DNA of 64,000 nt from Sporolactobacillus spathodeae (GTDB lineage: Bacteria; Bacillota; Bacilli; Bacillales; Sporolactobacillaceae): the NCBI RefSeq assembly GCF_016908935.1, contig NZ_JAFBEV010000006.1, forward strand, positions 1 to 64,000. The letters are read 5' to 3'. A program made the position numbers and the translations under genes. Of this stretch, positions 8,094-17,715 are shown piece by piece. The notes under the pieces were generated by a model. It ran no database searches. It had not been told where the DNA came from and was given only the letters and a program-made list of their open reading frames with translations. Position 1 is the stretch's first letter; every line of letters starts with the position of its first letter.

Positions 8094-8226
8094 CATCAGC
8101 CCTCCTTGTCCCATTTCTATGAAAGGAAGAAACAATCAATGATCCAAAAAACAAACAGGCCCGAGCGCGCGAGCTACTGCTGACGCTTTCGACCTGCATT
8201 TTTGTTGCGCGGCAGATTTAACCGTC

Positions 8227-9096
8227 CTATTGTTTCGGGATAAGCGGTTTTTTATCCTCATTTGAATGCGGAATACGCAAAATTGCATTGATCTGACCAC
8301 CCACAAGGATCATGATCGCAGTCAGATAAAACCAGACCATCAGAATAATAATCGCTCCGAGCGTCCCATATGTCGACGAATAATTATTGAAATAGCGCAC
8401 ATAAAAAGAAAAGCCATACGAAGCCATTTGCCAGCCAACCCCTGCGATCACGGCACCGATAATCACCTCACGCCATTTTAAAAACATATTGGGCCCAAAT
8501 TTATAGAGACAGGCAAAAATAGTAATAATCAAGAGAAAACTTAAGAGCATGCTGAGTGCGGTCCAAAGCCAGGCAAACTCGCTTGATAAACCGAGAAAAT
8601 GCAAAAACTGATGAACCAATCCATTAAAAATCACATTAATCGCAAGTGAGATCACAATGGCGAAAACCATTAAAATTGTCAAAACGAATGAGAGTAGTCG
8701 TGTCAATAAAAACGGACGTGTTTCTTTGACACGGTAAGCATGATTCAAGGTTCGAACCATCGCGTTTAATGCATTTGAAGCGGACCAGATAGTTGCCAAA
8801 ATGCCAAGAGACATCAGCGAACTGCTTTTCTGGAGGAGACTTACTAAATTCTGTTTGAGTAAACCGACAACAACAGCTGGCACATAACGACTGATGAACG
8901 CGAATAACTCTTTCTCCGATAAACCGATGTAAGGAACTAAGGAAAACATAAAAATAGACAGCGGAAAAAGCGACAACAGGAAATAATATGCCAGTGTTGC
9001 CGCTAAATCCGTTGTTTGATCTTCCGTGAAACGGTGAATAAATTGTTTCAAGATCCCCACGGTGTCTTTCAGTTTCCGTCTCTCCAAATTTCTCAT
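8227..9096 (-). CDS. yfkH: YihY/BrkB family membrane protein (YfkH-like)
   Basis: This protein of about 289 residues has six membrane segments and belongs to the YihY (UPF0761) family, once misassigned as ribonuclease BN. Family motifs are LAATLAYYFLLSLFPL, IWSASNALNAMVRTLNHAY and the C-terminal YGTLGAIIILMVWFYLTAIMILVGGQINA. It is the last gene of a three-gene unit. The upstream gene's TGA overlaps an ATG at 9111, but GGAG five bases before the ATG at 9096 makes that start more likely. In B. subtilis the homologue is likewise next to yfkI and yfkJ. Function is unknown. Confidence 0.85.
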   Translation of the reverse strand: MRNLERRKLKDTVGILKQFIHRFTEDQTTDLAATLAYYFLLSLFPLSIFMFSLVPYIGLSEKELFAFISRYVPAVVVGLLKQNLVSLLQKSSSLMSLGILATIWSASNALNAMVRTLNHAYRVKETRPFLLTRLLSFVLTILMVFAIVISLAINVIFNGLVHQFLHFLGLSSEFAWLWTALSMLLSFLLIITIFACLYKFGPNMFLKWREVIIGAVIAGVGWQMASYGFSFYVRYFNNYSSTYGTLGAIIILMVWFYLTAIMILVGGQINAILRIPHSNEDKKPLIPKQ

Positions 9097-9107
9097 CTCC
9101 GCTCCAT

Positions 9108-9719
9108 TCATTTTCTGTTATTTTTTGAATGGTTGCCGCTCTTCGAAACCGATTTGGTTGTTTTTACGGTTTCCGTTTTTCTTTCCAGAGTTGCTGTCGC
9201 AGAAGAACCCTTTGAGTAATTAGTTTGCTGCGTCGCCGTTGTTACGGATTCGTGGCGCATCGTTCCCGGATTCGGTACAGTGGTCTCATTTTCGAGGCGC
9301 TGCAGTGCATCTAGTTCAGAATCAATCAATACCGGCTGATCGAATTGGGACAAATTCTGCCCGTATCGTTTGATTTTGCCAGCGATATCCCCAAGTTCAC
9401 TGCCGGCTTCCATCACATATTGATAGGTGTTCCCCGTGCTTTTCCGTGCCATTTCGGCGTGTTCAATCATATGCTGGAAATCATCGGACACTTCGCGCGC
9501 TAGACCTTTAAGTCGCGTGCCTGTCACTGAAAAATAACGACCAACCTGAGCAGGATTCTGATACACCGTTTGAATCAATTGACCGCTGCTCTTTGCAGCG
9601 TTTTGCACCCGATGTCCCCAAACAGAACGTGTCTCCCGGCTCATGAACGACAGAGCACCGCCAACCAGACCACCGATTAGCATTAATCTCCCCATATTGC
9701 TCTTGCCATAGACATTCAT
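9108..9719 (-). CDS. YtxH-domain-like protein (YfkI position)
   Basis: This protein of about 203 residues has one glycine-rich hydrophobic segment near the N-terminus (GRLMLIGGLVGGALSFM), followed by a long helical, partly amphipathic region and a Ser/Thr/Lys-rich low-complexity tail. This resembles YtxH-type general-stress proteins, anchored by one membrane segment with a cytosolic coiled tail. The ATG at 9719 was chosen because GAGGGGG lies about nine bases upstream. It is translationally coupled with the YihY gene downstream and follows the phosphatase gene. Function is unknown; family assignment is moderate. Confidence 0.62.
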   Translation of the reverse strand: MNVYGKSNMGRLMLIGGLVGGALSFMSRETRSVWGHRVQNAAKSSGQLIQTVYQNPAQVGRYFSVTGTRLKGLAREVSDDFQHMIEHAEMARKSTGNTYQYVMEAGSELGDIAGKIKRYGQNLSQFDQPVLIDSELDALQRLENETTVPNPGTMRHESVTTATQQTNYSKGSSATATLERKTETVKTTKSVSKSGNHSKNNRK

Positions 9720-9816
9720 TAGACTCTGCCCCCTCGCAGTGTTTGCAATCCCTTGTCGGATCACAAATTTAGTCTGTGTTCAGCGAGTAAATGTATGTAA
9801 GAAAAACATTGGAAGA

Positions 9817-10290
9817 TCAAAGGCTACCGGCAATGAGACGTTCAATTAGCTTATCTGTTCCCTTATCGACGAGCTGAAACACATTTTCAAAATTTCCGGT
9901 GTAATACGGATCGGGCACATCTTGATCTGCCGTACCGGGCACAAGATCCATGAAACGGAGGATTTTCTCAGTCCGTGCCGGCTGCTGGGCGGCTTGCTCC
10001 ATTAAATCCGTTTGGTTCCTGCTGTCCATCGCAATCAGCCAATCAAATTGATCAAAATCATTTAAATGGACCTGTCTGGCATGGATACCCTGAAAAGAAA
10101 TGCGGTGCTTCTGCAAAATTTCACGCGTCCCTTGGTGCGGCGGATCGCCAATATGCCAGTCTCCAGTTCCTGCTGAATCCACAGCTGCCAGCCCGGTTAA
10201 GCTGCGCTGTTTCAGTTTATTCCTTAGTACAGCCTCAGCCATTGGCGATCGGCAAATATTACCGAGGCAGACAAACAGTATCCGCTTCAT
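9817..10290 (-). CDS. yfkJ: Low-molecular-weight protein tyrosine phosphatase (YfkJ-like)
   Basis: This 157-residue cytosolic phosphatase has the P-loop CLGNICRS at residues 8-15 (C8 nucleophile, R14), and the general-acid DPYY motif is in VPDPYYTGNFENV. It should hydrolyse phosphotyrosine in proteins by a cysteinyl-phosphate mechanism; B. subtilis YfkJ is linked to stress resistance. GGAGG lies eight bases before the ATG at 10290. It is the first gene of the yfkJ-YtxH-yfkH unit, the same order as in B. subtilis. Confidence 0.92.
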   Translation of the reverse strand: MKRILFVCLGNICRSPMAEAVLRNKLKQRSLTGLAAVDSAGTGDWHIGDPPHQGTREILQKHRISFQGIHARQVHLNDFDQFDWLIAMDSRNQTDLMEQAAQQPARTEKILRFMDLVPGTADQDVPDPYYTGNFENVFQLVDKGTDKLIERLIAGSL

Positions 10291-10437
10291 GACGTACGCC
10301 TCCAATAAATTATCTCTAAATTCAGCATAGCTGATTCCGTTTTTGTTCTGCAAGCATTATATGCCAAAGACCACTGATCACGGCTTATTGGGAAAATATG
10401 CTACAATGAGGGCAGATCATTCGTAGGAGGATTAGCG

Positions 10438-12231
10438 ATGGGAGACGTACTCAATCAAAAATGGAATTTGGATACACTTTTTCAGGGTGAAAGCAATTCA
10501 GCGGCTTTCGAATCGTTCCTTCAATCCCTTGAAACAGAACTCAGCCAATTTCAAGAAAAGTTGGAAGCACAAAAGCAGCCATTTACAGCAGAACAAGCCC
10601 CATTTTTTGATAAAACCATACATACTTATGAAGACATAACAAGAAAACTAACGGAAGCGATCGCTTTTACCGAATGTCTGACAGCACAGAACGTCAACGA
10701 TGAGAAAGCTTCGGCGCTCAGCAGCCGTCTACAGGCGTTATCTGCAAAAACAGACGCCGCAGATATTCTGCTTGGCAACCTGCTCCGGGATATTACGGAA
10801 TCCGACTGGCAACAGCTGATTACAGGCGGCCTAGAAGACATCCGTTTTAATCTTCAAGAAAAACGTGATTTGTCACGGAAATTGCTACCGGCAGAGCAGG
10901 AACAGTTGATCAGCAATTTATCCGTAGACGGCTATCATGCGTGGGGCAATTTCTATTATTCGCTCGTTGGCAAGCTTAAGATCCCTTTTACCAATCCGGA
11001 AGGCACAGAGGAAATGCTCTCAATTAGCCAGGCGAATAACCTGCTCGAAGATGGCAACCGCACTGTTCGCAAAAACGCATTCGAAGCGCTGGAAAACGCT
11101 TGGTCGGAACAGGCTGATCTATTCGCCACCGTTTTGAACCATATCAGCGGCTATCGCTTAGCTGCTTATAAAGCGCGCGGCTGGGATGACTTCTTAAGCG
11201 AGCCGCTTGACTATAACCGCTTGTCACGAAAAACGCTTGAGCGGATGTGGCAAACAATTGAGGCTTACAAACCACGGTTCACAGCTTTTCTGAAGCGCAA
11301 AGCAGAGCTGCTCGGTCTGAAAAAACTCGCCTGGTACGATGTCGACGCACCACTCTCGACTTCAAGCCCAAAAATCAGCTATGAAGAAGCCGGCGCGTTC
11401 GTCGTTCGTCACTTCCGCAGTTTCAATCCGAAAATGGCTGACTTCGCTGATCATGCGTTGAAGTCGCGCTGGATTGAAGCGGAAAATCGCTCAGGAAAAC
11501 GCCCAGGCGGCTTTTGCACCAGCTTTCCAATTGCCGAGCAGTCGCGAATTTTCATGACGTTTAGCGGTACCATGGGCAATACATCGACGCTGGCTCACGA
11601 ATTAGGCCATGCCTATCACCAATCCGTGATGAATGACCTACCTTATCTTTCCCAACATTACGCGATGAATGTGGCCGAGACGGCATCGACATTTTCTGAA
11701 TTAATTGTCGGTGATGCCGCCGAAACCGCCGCCAAGACAAAGGAAGAGAAGATCACCTATCTGAGCAATAAGCTCGAACGTTCGATTGCATTGTTAATGA
11801 ATATCCACGCGCGTTTCTTATTTGAGACACGGTTCTATGATGAAAGAAAAAAAGGCATGGTTTCCGTTGATCGACTAAATGCGCTGATGGTCGAAGCACA
11901 AAAAGAGGCTTATCTGGACTCACTCGATACGTACCACCCGCTGTTCTGGGCATCCAAGCTACATTTTTATATCACCGACTGGCCGTTTTACAATTTCCCA
12001 TATACCTTCGGCTTCCTGTTCAGCACAGGTATCTATGTACAGGCGCTTAAAGAAGGACCTGCTTATGCGGCTAAATACGATGCCTTGCTGCGCGACACCG
12101 GCCGGATGACGACCGAACAGCTCGCCGCCAAGCATCTCGGCGCTGATTTGACCGCTGAAGATTTTTGGAGCGCCGCTCTCGATTATTGCGCCGCCGATGT
12201 TGATGAATTCCTGAAATTGACAGAAGAATAA
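10438..12231 (+). CDS. pepF: M3 family oligoendopeptidase (PepF-like)
   Basis: This 597-residue cytosolic zinc metallopeptidase of family M3B cleaves short peptides, probably in peptide turnover. The zinc site HELGH starts at H387 (E388 catalytic, H391 second ligand), and the third ligand lies in the following ETASTFSEL helix. The N-terminal WNLDTLFQG and the PepF_N-like helical domain are typical. AGGAGG sits seven bases before the ATG. It is a monocistronic unit with a strong terminator after it. It resembles B. subtilis YusX-type members. Confidence 0.9.
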   Translation: MGDVLNQKWNLDTLFQGESNSAAFESFLQSLETELSQFQEKLEAQKQPFTAEQAPFFDKTIHTYEDITRKLTEAIAFTECLTAQNVNDEKASALSSRLQALSAKTDAADILLGNLLRDITESDWQQLITGGLEDIRFNLQEKRDLSRKLLPAEQEQLISNLSVDGYHAWGNFYYSLVGKLKIPFTNPEGTEEMLSISQANNLLEDGNRTVRKNAFEALENAWSEQADLFATVLNHISGYRLAAYKARGWDDFLSEPLDYNRLSRKTLERMWQTIEAYKPRFTAFLKRKAELLGLKKLAWYDVDAPLSTSSPKISYEEAGAFVVRHFRSFNPKMADFADHALKSRWIEAENRSGKRPGGFCTSFPIAEQSRIFMTFSGTMGNTSTLAHELGHAYHQSVMNDLPYLSQHYAMNVAETASTFSELIVGDAAETAAKTKEEKITYLSNKLERSIALLMNIHARFLFETRFYDERKKGMVSVDRLNALMVEAQKEAYLDSLDTYHPLFWASKLHFYITDWPFYNFPYTFGFLFSTGIYVQALKEGPAYAAKYDALLRDTGRMTTEQLAAKHLGADLTAEDFWSAALDYCAADVDEFLKLTEE

Positions 12232-12270
12232 TCAAGCGGATCAAAAAGCAATTAGACCGTCGAATTTTCG

Positions 12271-12295
12271 CCACCGCCCTGGGCGGTGGTTTTTT
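12271..12295 (+). terminator. Terminator downstream of the oligoendopeptidase gene
   Basis: The perfect stem CCACCGCC/GGCGGTGG with loop CTG is followed by TTTTTT. Confidence 0.92.
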
Positions 12296-12354
12296 GAATC
12301 GGTTATAATGTTTTTATATGTAAATCGTCAGCTGACCTGGAAAGGGGCTAGTTT

Positions 12355-14094
12355 ATGCTTGAAAATAAAGAACAACTGATTCGCACGATTCACGCAGCTG
12401 CCGGAGACGCACCTGCTGATTTGGTTATAAAAAACGGGCAGATCGTCGATGTCTTCAGCGGTTGCCTGATTCAAGCGGATATAGAAATCACTGATGGGAA
12501 AATTGTCGGTTTAGGAAAAGGCTACGCGGCGAAAAAAATTATTGACGCGACCGGAAAAATTATCAGCCCGACGCTTATCGACAGTCATGTGCACATTGAG
12601 TCCTCGCTTCTGTCTCCTGGAGCGTTCGCCGATGTTTTGGTCGCCCATGGCGTGACGACCGCCATCACTGATCCCCACGAAATCGCCAACGTGCTCGGTG
12701 CAGATGGCATCCGTTTCATGATTGAACGCGCCCGGGCTGCGTCGATCGATGTTTTTGTGATGCTCCCTTCTTCTGTGCCAGCGACTTCCTTTGAGCATAA
12801 TGGCGCGGTGCTGCATGCTGAGCAGCTTGAGCCGCTATTTAGCGAACCGACCGTCCTTGGTCTTGCCGAAGTGATGGATTACCCTGCGGTGATGCAAGCT
12901 GAACCTACAATGGTAGATAAACTTTTGATGACAAAAAAGCATTCGTGGCGGATTGACGGCCATGCCGCTGGTTTAGACGAAAAAGGCATCAACATCTATC
13001 GCGCCGCTGGGATCCGAACTGATCATGAATGCGTCAACGCTGAAGAAGCGCAAACACGATTGTCGCGCGGCATGTATGTGATGATCCGCCAAGGCACGGT
13101 CGCAAAGGACTTACCTCAGTTGATTGACTTGGTCAATCCGGTGAACAGTCGCCGTTTCTTGTTCTGCACGGATGATAAATATCCTGATGATTTAATAGCT
13201 GAAGGCAGTGTCGACGCCAACGTGCGTATGGCGATTCAGCGCGGCATCGATCCGATCACCAGCATTCAAATGGCCTCCATTAACGCGGCGGAATGCTACG
13301 GACTTGGGGAAAAAGGAGCGCTGGCTCCCGGATACGAGGCAAGTTTTCTGCTGCTTGATGACTTGGAATCCTTTGCGATTGACCAAGTTTATGTTAAGGG
13401 AAAACTTGTTGCCGAAAAAGGAAAATCGCTATTTCCATCGCCAGTTCCAGAAGGACGAACAGCGTCGCACCCATTGAATTTTAAAAAACTTACATCAGAG
13501 CAACTCGCCATTCCATTGCTGTCCGATCAAACGGCGCACGTGATTGGAATTATCCCAAACAGCCTCGTGACAGAGAACCTTGTTGCAGAAGTCCCGACGC
13601 AAGATGGTGCCTTTATTTTCGACGCGGCAAGCGGTGTTCAGAAAATTGCCGTGATTGAGCGCCATCGAGGATTAGGAACCATTGGTCTCGGCCTTGTCAA
13701 AGGTTTTGCGATGAACTCCGGTGCTTTGGCGACAACAATTGCCCATGACTCGCATAATCTTGTCGTCACAGGCTGCAGTGATACCGATATGATTTTTGCC
13801 GCAGAACGCCTGAAAGAAATCGGCGGTGGCATGCTCGTTGTCAATGACGGCAAAGTGCTTGCAGAGCTTGCTTTGCCGATTGCCGGATTAATGACGGACG
13901 ATCCAGGAGAAAAGGTAGCCGTCGCACTCGCCAAACTGCGAGACGCTGCCGCTCGACTTGGCACTCCGGATACATTCAATCCTTTCCTGACCCTTTCTTT
14001 TCTCAGTCTGCCAGTTATCCCAGACTTGAAATTGACGGATACTGGTTTATTTGATGTCCGGCAATTTAAACACGTGCCAGTCGCCGTTCGCTAA
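12355..14094 (+). CDS. ade: Adenine deaminase
   Basis: This 579-residue amidohydrolase-superfamily enzyme converts adenine to hypoxanthine and ammonia in purine salvage. Metal-binding HVHIESS, the TDPHEIANVLG stretch and DHECVN are intact, and the C-terminal domain (VIERHRGLGTIGLGLVKGF, IAHDSHNLVVTGC) is that of the Ade family. AAAGGGG precedes the ATG. The short 5' region has no recognisable purine riboswitch. It is followed 21 bp later by rsmF on the same strand and may be co-transcribed with it. Confidence 0.94.
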   Translation: MLENKEQLIRTIHAAAGDAPADLVIKNGQIVDVFSGCLIQADIEITDGKIVGLGKGYAAKKIIDATGKIISPTLIDSHVHIESSLLSPGAFADVLVAHGVTTAITDPHEIANVLGADGIRFMIERARAASIDVFVMLPSSVPATSFEHNGAVLHAEQLEPLFSEPTVLGLAEVMDYPAVMQAEPTMVDKLLMTKKHSWRIDGHAAGLDEKGINIYRAAGIRTDHECVNAEEAQTRLSRGMYVMIRQGTVAKDLPQLIDLVNPVNSRRFLFCTDDKYPDDLIAEGSVDANVRMAIQRGIDPITSIQMASINAAECYGLGEKGALAPGYEASFLLLDDLESFAIDQVYVKGKLVAEKGKSLFPSPVPEGRTASHPLNFKKLTSEQLAIPLLSDQTAHVIGIIPNSLVTENLVAEVPTQDGAFIFDAASGVQKIAVIERHRGLGTIGLGLVKGFAMNSGALATTIAHDSHNLVVTGCSDTDMIFAAERLKEIGGGMLVVNDGKVLAELALPIAGLMTDDPGEKVAVALAKLRDAAARLGTPDTFNPFLTLSFLSLPVIPDLKLTDTGLFDVRQFKHVPVAVR

Positions 14095-14115
14095 TTATTA
14101 AAGGAGTGTGTCTGC

Positions 14116-15495
14116 TTGTCATTACCGGAAGCTTTTATCGAAAAAATGACGCGATTGCTTGGACAAGAAGAAGCCCAAGCCTTTTTCGCCAGTTATGAAA
14201 AGCCGCGTGCATACGGATTGCGGGCCAATCTGTTAAAGATTACGCCAGAGCAGCTGCAGGCCCTTGTCAATTTCCCGCTCCGTCGGATCGCATTTTGCAA
14301 AACCGGCTTCTATTTTAACCCGGACGATCACCCGGGCCGGCAGGCGTTCCATCAAGCAGGCTTGTACTATATACAGGAGCCAAGTGCGATGGCCGTGGCT
14401 GCATTTGCTGACGCTCAGCCCGGTGAAAAAGTGCTTGATCTCTGTGCCGCGCCTGGTGGCAAATCCACGCAACTGGCTGCGGCAATGCAGAATCAAGGGC
14501 TGCTTGTTGCCAATGAGATTTTCCCGAAAAGGGCAAAAATATTATCAGAGAACATTGAGCGCATGGGCATCCGCAACGCCATTGTTACAAATGAAACGCC
14601 TGAAAAACTCGCCGATTATTTCCCAGGCTATTTTGACAAAATTCTCGTTGATGCGCCATGTTCCGGGGAAGGTATGTTTCGCAAGGATCCAGAGGCTGCG
14701 TCCTATTGGAGTCCAGCGCACGTCAATGAATGTGCCGCGCTGCAAAGCCAGATTCTTGATCAGGCGTACCGCATGCTGAAAACTGGTGGGACGCTGATTT
14801 ATTCAACGTGTACTTTTTCCCCAGAAGAAAATGAACGAACCATTGAGGCTGCACTTGAGCGTTTTCCAGATCTAACCGTGCAGGCTTTAGAAAAAATAGG
14901 TGGCATTGCGGATGCACGTGCCAAGTGGTCCATAAGTCAGAAGAAGCAGCTGAAACATGCTGCTCGACTATGGCCGCACCAGCTTGAAGGTGAAGGACAC
15001 TTTATCTGTAAATTACTGAAAACGGCGGACAGCGCTGAAGCCCGGCTTCGTGAGGCAGTCTCGGTCAAAGAGGCGCAGCTTCACGATTATCGTTTCTTTG
15101 AAAAAGCTGCGTTACGTGAGCCGCTGAGTGGTTGTTTCCAACAATACGGCAATCAACTTTTTCTGCTGCCTGAATCATGTCCGGATCTGAAGCCGCTTCG
15201 CGTGATCCGAGCCGGACTGCATCTAGGTGAATTCAAGAAAAACCGGTTTGAGCCGAATCACGCTTTGGCACTCGCTTTGCCAATCAGCCAATTTCAAAGC
15301 GTTTTAGCGCTCAACAATCAGAGTTGTGATCGCTATTTGCGCGGAGAAACATTGCCGGTATCCGCTGATAAAAAGGGATGGACAATCGCAGCGCTCGATG
15401 GATTTCCACTCGGTTGGGGCAAAGCAACCGCCGGTCAACTGAAAAATAATTATCCAAAAGGCCTGCGCCGGCGCGGTCTTGTCTATCCGGAGTAA
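14116..15495 (+). CDS. rsmF: RsmF/RsmB-type rRNA m5C methyltransferase
   Basis: This 459-residue SAM-dependent RNA methyltransferase of the RsmB/NOP2/Sun family probably modifies a cytosine in 16S rRNA. SAM-binding motif I is DLCAAPGGKSTQLA, motif IV is VDAPCSGEGMFRKDP and the catalytic cysteine is in YSTCTFSPEENE. The C-terminal extension, ending in a PUA-like GWGKATAGQLKNNYPKGLRR block, is typical of RsmF. The start is TTG 14116 with AAAGGAG nine bases upstream. It directly precedes the S66 peptidase gene. Confidence 0.9.
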   Translation: MSLPEAFIEKMTRLLGQEEAQAFFASYEKPRAYGLRANLLKITPEQLQALVNFPLRRIAFCKTGFYFNPDDHPGRQAFHQAGLYYIQEPSAMAVAAFADAQPGEKVLDLCAAPGGKSTQLAAAMQNQGLLVANEIFPKRAKILSENIERMGIRNAIVTNETPEKLADYFPGYFDKILVDAPCSGEGMFRKDPEAASYWSPAHVNECAALQSQILDQAYRMLKTGGTLIYSTCTFSPEENERTIEAALERFPDLTVQALEKIGGIADARAKWSISQKKQLKHAARLWPHQLEGEGHFICKLLKTADSAEARLREAVSVKEAQLHDYRFFEKAALREPLSGCFQQYGNQLFLLPESCPDLKPLRVIRAGLHLGEFKKNRFEPNHALALALPISQFQSVLALNNQSCDRYLRGETLPVSADKKGWTIAALDGFPLGWGKATAGQLKNNYPKGLRRRGLVYPE

Positions 15496-15507
15496 ATGGA
15501 GGCTACG

Positions 15508-16386
15508 ATGCGTTTCTTAAAAAAAGGCGATGCTGTCGGACTAATTTCTTGCTCTGACGGTTGGAACAGCAGCGATAAACCGTCCCTTGATTATATAGTT
15601 CGAGTACTGTCGTCACTTGGTTTAAACGTACGGATCGCCGAAACGATCTTCCAGTTAAAAAATACGCCTTTCAGCGGTTCGCCGATCCAGCGGGCTACTG
15701 AATTGATGAAATTGTTCCGTGACCCTGAAATTCGGATGATCTTCGATGTATCCGGCGGCGACAGTGCCAATCAAATTCTTCCTTATTTGGACTATGCCGC
15801 CATTCAGCAGTCGCAGGCTGTATTCTGCGGGATCAGCGATCTGACTGTTGTCACAAATAGTCTCTATTCCCAATGCGGGCACCGAAGCATCCACTATCGG
15901 ATCAAGAACTTGACTGGAGACTGTGCCGCTGAACAATTGAATTGGTTCAAAGCCGCGTTTATGAAGGACGGCTCCATCCCTGCCATTGACTACCACTGGT
16001 TACGTGGCAGCCAGATGAGCGGTGTGCTGATCGGTGGGAATCTGCGCTGCGCGCTCAAGCTTGCCGCAACGCGCTATTTTCCCGATCCAACGGACAAAAT
16101 CATTTTGCTTGAATCGCTTGGCGGTGGAGCAGCGCGCACAGCGACTTTGCTCGCGCAACTTGATCAAGCCGACGTCTTCAGCAAGTGCAGCGGCATTTTG
16201 CTTGGTACATTCACTACGATGGAGCAAAGCGGCGCACAGCCATCTGTACGGAAGCAGATTCTGGGGATCACGGCTCCCTATCAACTGCCAGTCGCTGAAA
16301 CCTCTCAGATCGGCCATGGCGAAGATGCATACGGCATCGAAATCGGCGCCATGCTACACTTTTCAGCTAGCGCTAACCTACAATAA
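15508..16386 (+). CDS. S66 family LD-carboxypeptidase/MccF-like serine peptidase
   Basis: This 292-residue cytosolic serine peptidase belongs to the family of LD-carboxypeptidase A and the microcin C self-immunity protein MccF. The Ser-Glu-His triad is visible as S110 in GISDLTV, E202 in LLESLGG and H270 in IGHGED. It could trim murein tetrapeptides during wall recycling or cleave toxic peptidyl-nucleotides; sequence alone does not decide. The ATG at 15508 was chosen because the upstream in-frame ATG at 15496 is itself part of the ATGGAGG ribosome site. It follows rsmF closely. Confidence 0.85.
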   Translation: MRFLKKGDAVGLISCSDGWNSSDKPSLDYIVRVLSSLGLNVRIAETIFQLKNTPFSGSPIQRATELMKLFRDPEIRMIFDVSGGDSANQILPYLDYAAIQQSQAVFCGISDLTVVTNSLYSQCGHRSIHYRIKNLTGDCAAEQLNWFKAAFMKDGSIPAIDYHWLRGSQMSGVLIGGNLRCALKLAATRYFPDPTDKIILLESLGGGAARTATLLAQLDQADVFSKCSGILLGTFTTMEQSGAQPSVRKQILGITAPYQLPVAETSQIGHGEDAYGIEIGAMLHFSASANLQ

Positions 16387-16410
16387 AATTGATTCTCAAA
16401 GATCTACAGA

Positions 16411-16446
16411 AGCCCTCGCCGTTGTAAACGGGTGAAGGCTTTTTTT
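16411..16446 (+). terminator. Terminator downstream of the S66 peptidase
   Basis: AGCCCTCGCC pairs with GGGTGAAGGCT around a short loop and is followed by TTTTTTT. Confidence 0.8.
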
Positions 16447-16474
16447 AATGCTCGATAAAACGACAAAGCGGATT

Positions 16475-16600
16475 ACCATGTGCACTTGGCTTGTCAGAAA
16501 AACTTAGCACAGCCAAGTCCCTTCTACAACAACTGCGGTCCGGTCTTGTTTTTCCCGCAGGCATTTCACACATTGTCTTTTTCGGGAAAATCAATATTAA
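16475..16600 (+). repeat. Degenerate GC-rich interspersed repeat
   Basis: The family's left hairpin relic (ACTTAGCACAGCCAAGTCC) and the right block TTTTTCCCGCAGGC are recognisable, with an internal deletion of the central blocks. The 62-residue open frame read through it on the minus strand is not supported as a gene. Confidence 0.55.
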
Positions 16601-16616
16601 CAATTTAACAGAGGCA

Positions 16617-16656
16617 TAAAAAAAATGGCCAGTCACTGCGCGAGTGATCGGCCATT
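16617..16656 (-). terminator. Terminator downstream of hypB
   Basis: On the minus strand AATGGCCGATCACT pairs with AGTGACTGGCCATT and is followed by a T run. Confidence 0.88.
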
Positions 16657-16658
16657 TC

Positions 16659-17321
16659 TCATTCTGCTATTTTCTCGCGAATCTTCTGAACGACCGCCTG
16701 GTAGAGAGGCTCAATACCTTCGTCCGTCTCACAGGATGTGCGAAAGATTTTCGCTGAGGCATTCAGTCCGAGCGCATCCCGCTCCGCCTGTTCCGTATTA
16801 AAATCGAAGAAGCGCTGCAAATCTGTTTTATTGAAAACCACCCAATCCGCTTTTGAAAAAAGCAACGGATACTTAACGACTTTATCGTCGCCTTCCGGAA
16901 TGCTGACAATACCCAGCTTTACATCTTCACCAACTTCAAATTCTGCCGGACAAACCAGGTTACCGACGTTTTCAATAAACAGAACATCAATTTCATTAAG
17001 GTCGAAATAGCCGAGCATTTTCTTCATCGCCATCGCTTCGATATGGCAGGCACCATTCGTGTTCAACTGCACAACTGGAATGCCGAGTGCGTCCAACTTC
17101 TCTGCGTCAAGCTGGCCGGCAATATCTCCCTCAATAACCGCCGCATGATAGTCCGGCTGCAGGCGTTCAATCAGTTTCAAAATCAAACTTGTTTTACCTG
17201 CGCCAGGAGCTGCCATTATATTGATTGCCAATACCTTTTTGGCTTTAAGTGTTTCTTTTACTTCATTGCTGCAATCTTCGTTCCAGTCGAGCAGCTGCTG
17301 TACCACTTTAATTGTGTTCAT
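16659..17321 (-). CDS. hypB: Nickel-insertion GTPase HypB
   Basis: This 220-residue SIMIBI-class GTPase resembles HypB, which with HypA delivers nickel to [NiFe]-hydrogenase (and urease in some bacteria). The P-loop APGAGKTS starts near residue 38, metal-site residues are C92-H93 (NGACHIEA) and C124 (NLVCPAEF), and the NKTD guanine motif is present. It lacks the His-rich N-terminal extension of some HypBs. GGAGG is nine bases before the ATG at 17321. No hydrogenase, urease or other hyp gene is in the window; the neighbour is a DUF3842 gene. Target enzyme unknown. Confidence 0.9.
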   Translation of the reverse strand: MNTIKVVQQLLDWNEDCSNEVKETLKAKKVLAINIMAAPGAGKTSLILKLIERLQPDYHAAVIEGDIAGQLDAEKLDALGIPVVQLNTNGACHIEAMAMKKMLGYFDLNEIDVLFIENVGNLVCPAEFEVGEDVKLGIVSIPEGDDKVVKYPLLFSKADWVVFNKTDLQRFFDFNTEQAERDALGLNASAKIFRTSCETDEGIEPLYQAVVQKIREKIAE

Positions 17322-17479
17322 TAGATTAAGCCTCCATTCCCCGTTAAATGTCCGTGGTTTCTTTTCATGATGAAAACTTCTTCTTGTATTATATAATAAA
17401 GGAGTGTTCATTCGTAGCACATAACTTTTTTATCCGTAAGCTTTGTAATATCAATTGTTGCTTTTAATTATTTATCGGA

Positions 17480-17585
17480 TGCGTTCGCTTGCTGCAGGGG
17501 CTCACTTAGCTCGCTTTTTCCGCAAGCGTCTCGCGCTTTCACATCATTATTTTCGCAAATTCTTATACATTATTATCTCTTGAAA
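17480..17585 (+). repeat. Partial GC-rich interspersed repeat
   Basis: It starts GTTCGCTTGCTGCAGGGG, continues CTCACTTAGCTCGC and TTTTTCCGCAAGCGTCTCGC, and ends TTCTTATACATTATT. A left-hairpin relic with TTGGCTTTGCCAAG at 17672-17685 follows it. The rest of 17322-17715 shows no gene. Confidence 0.6.
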
Positions 17586-17715
17586 ACCAACATTAAATTT
17601 TTACAGCTCTCCGTTAAGAAGATCTTAGACTTCAGCATATTTAGTAAAAGAAAAACTAGCTCAGCCGAGGACTTGGCTTTGCCAAGTTTTTCTGATCAGT
17701 AAGGATGGATAAAGC

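Noticed and set aside
12296-12354. Purine riboswitch before ade
   Set aside because: The space after the upstream terminator is under 60 bp, too short for the aptamer, and the conserved core is absent.
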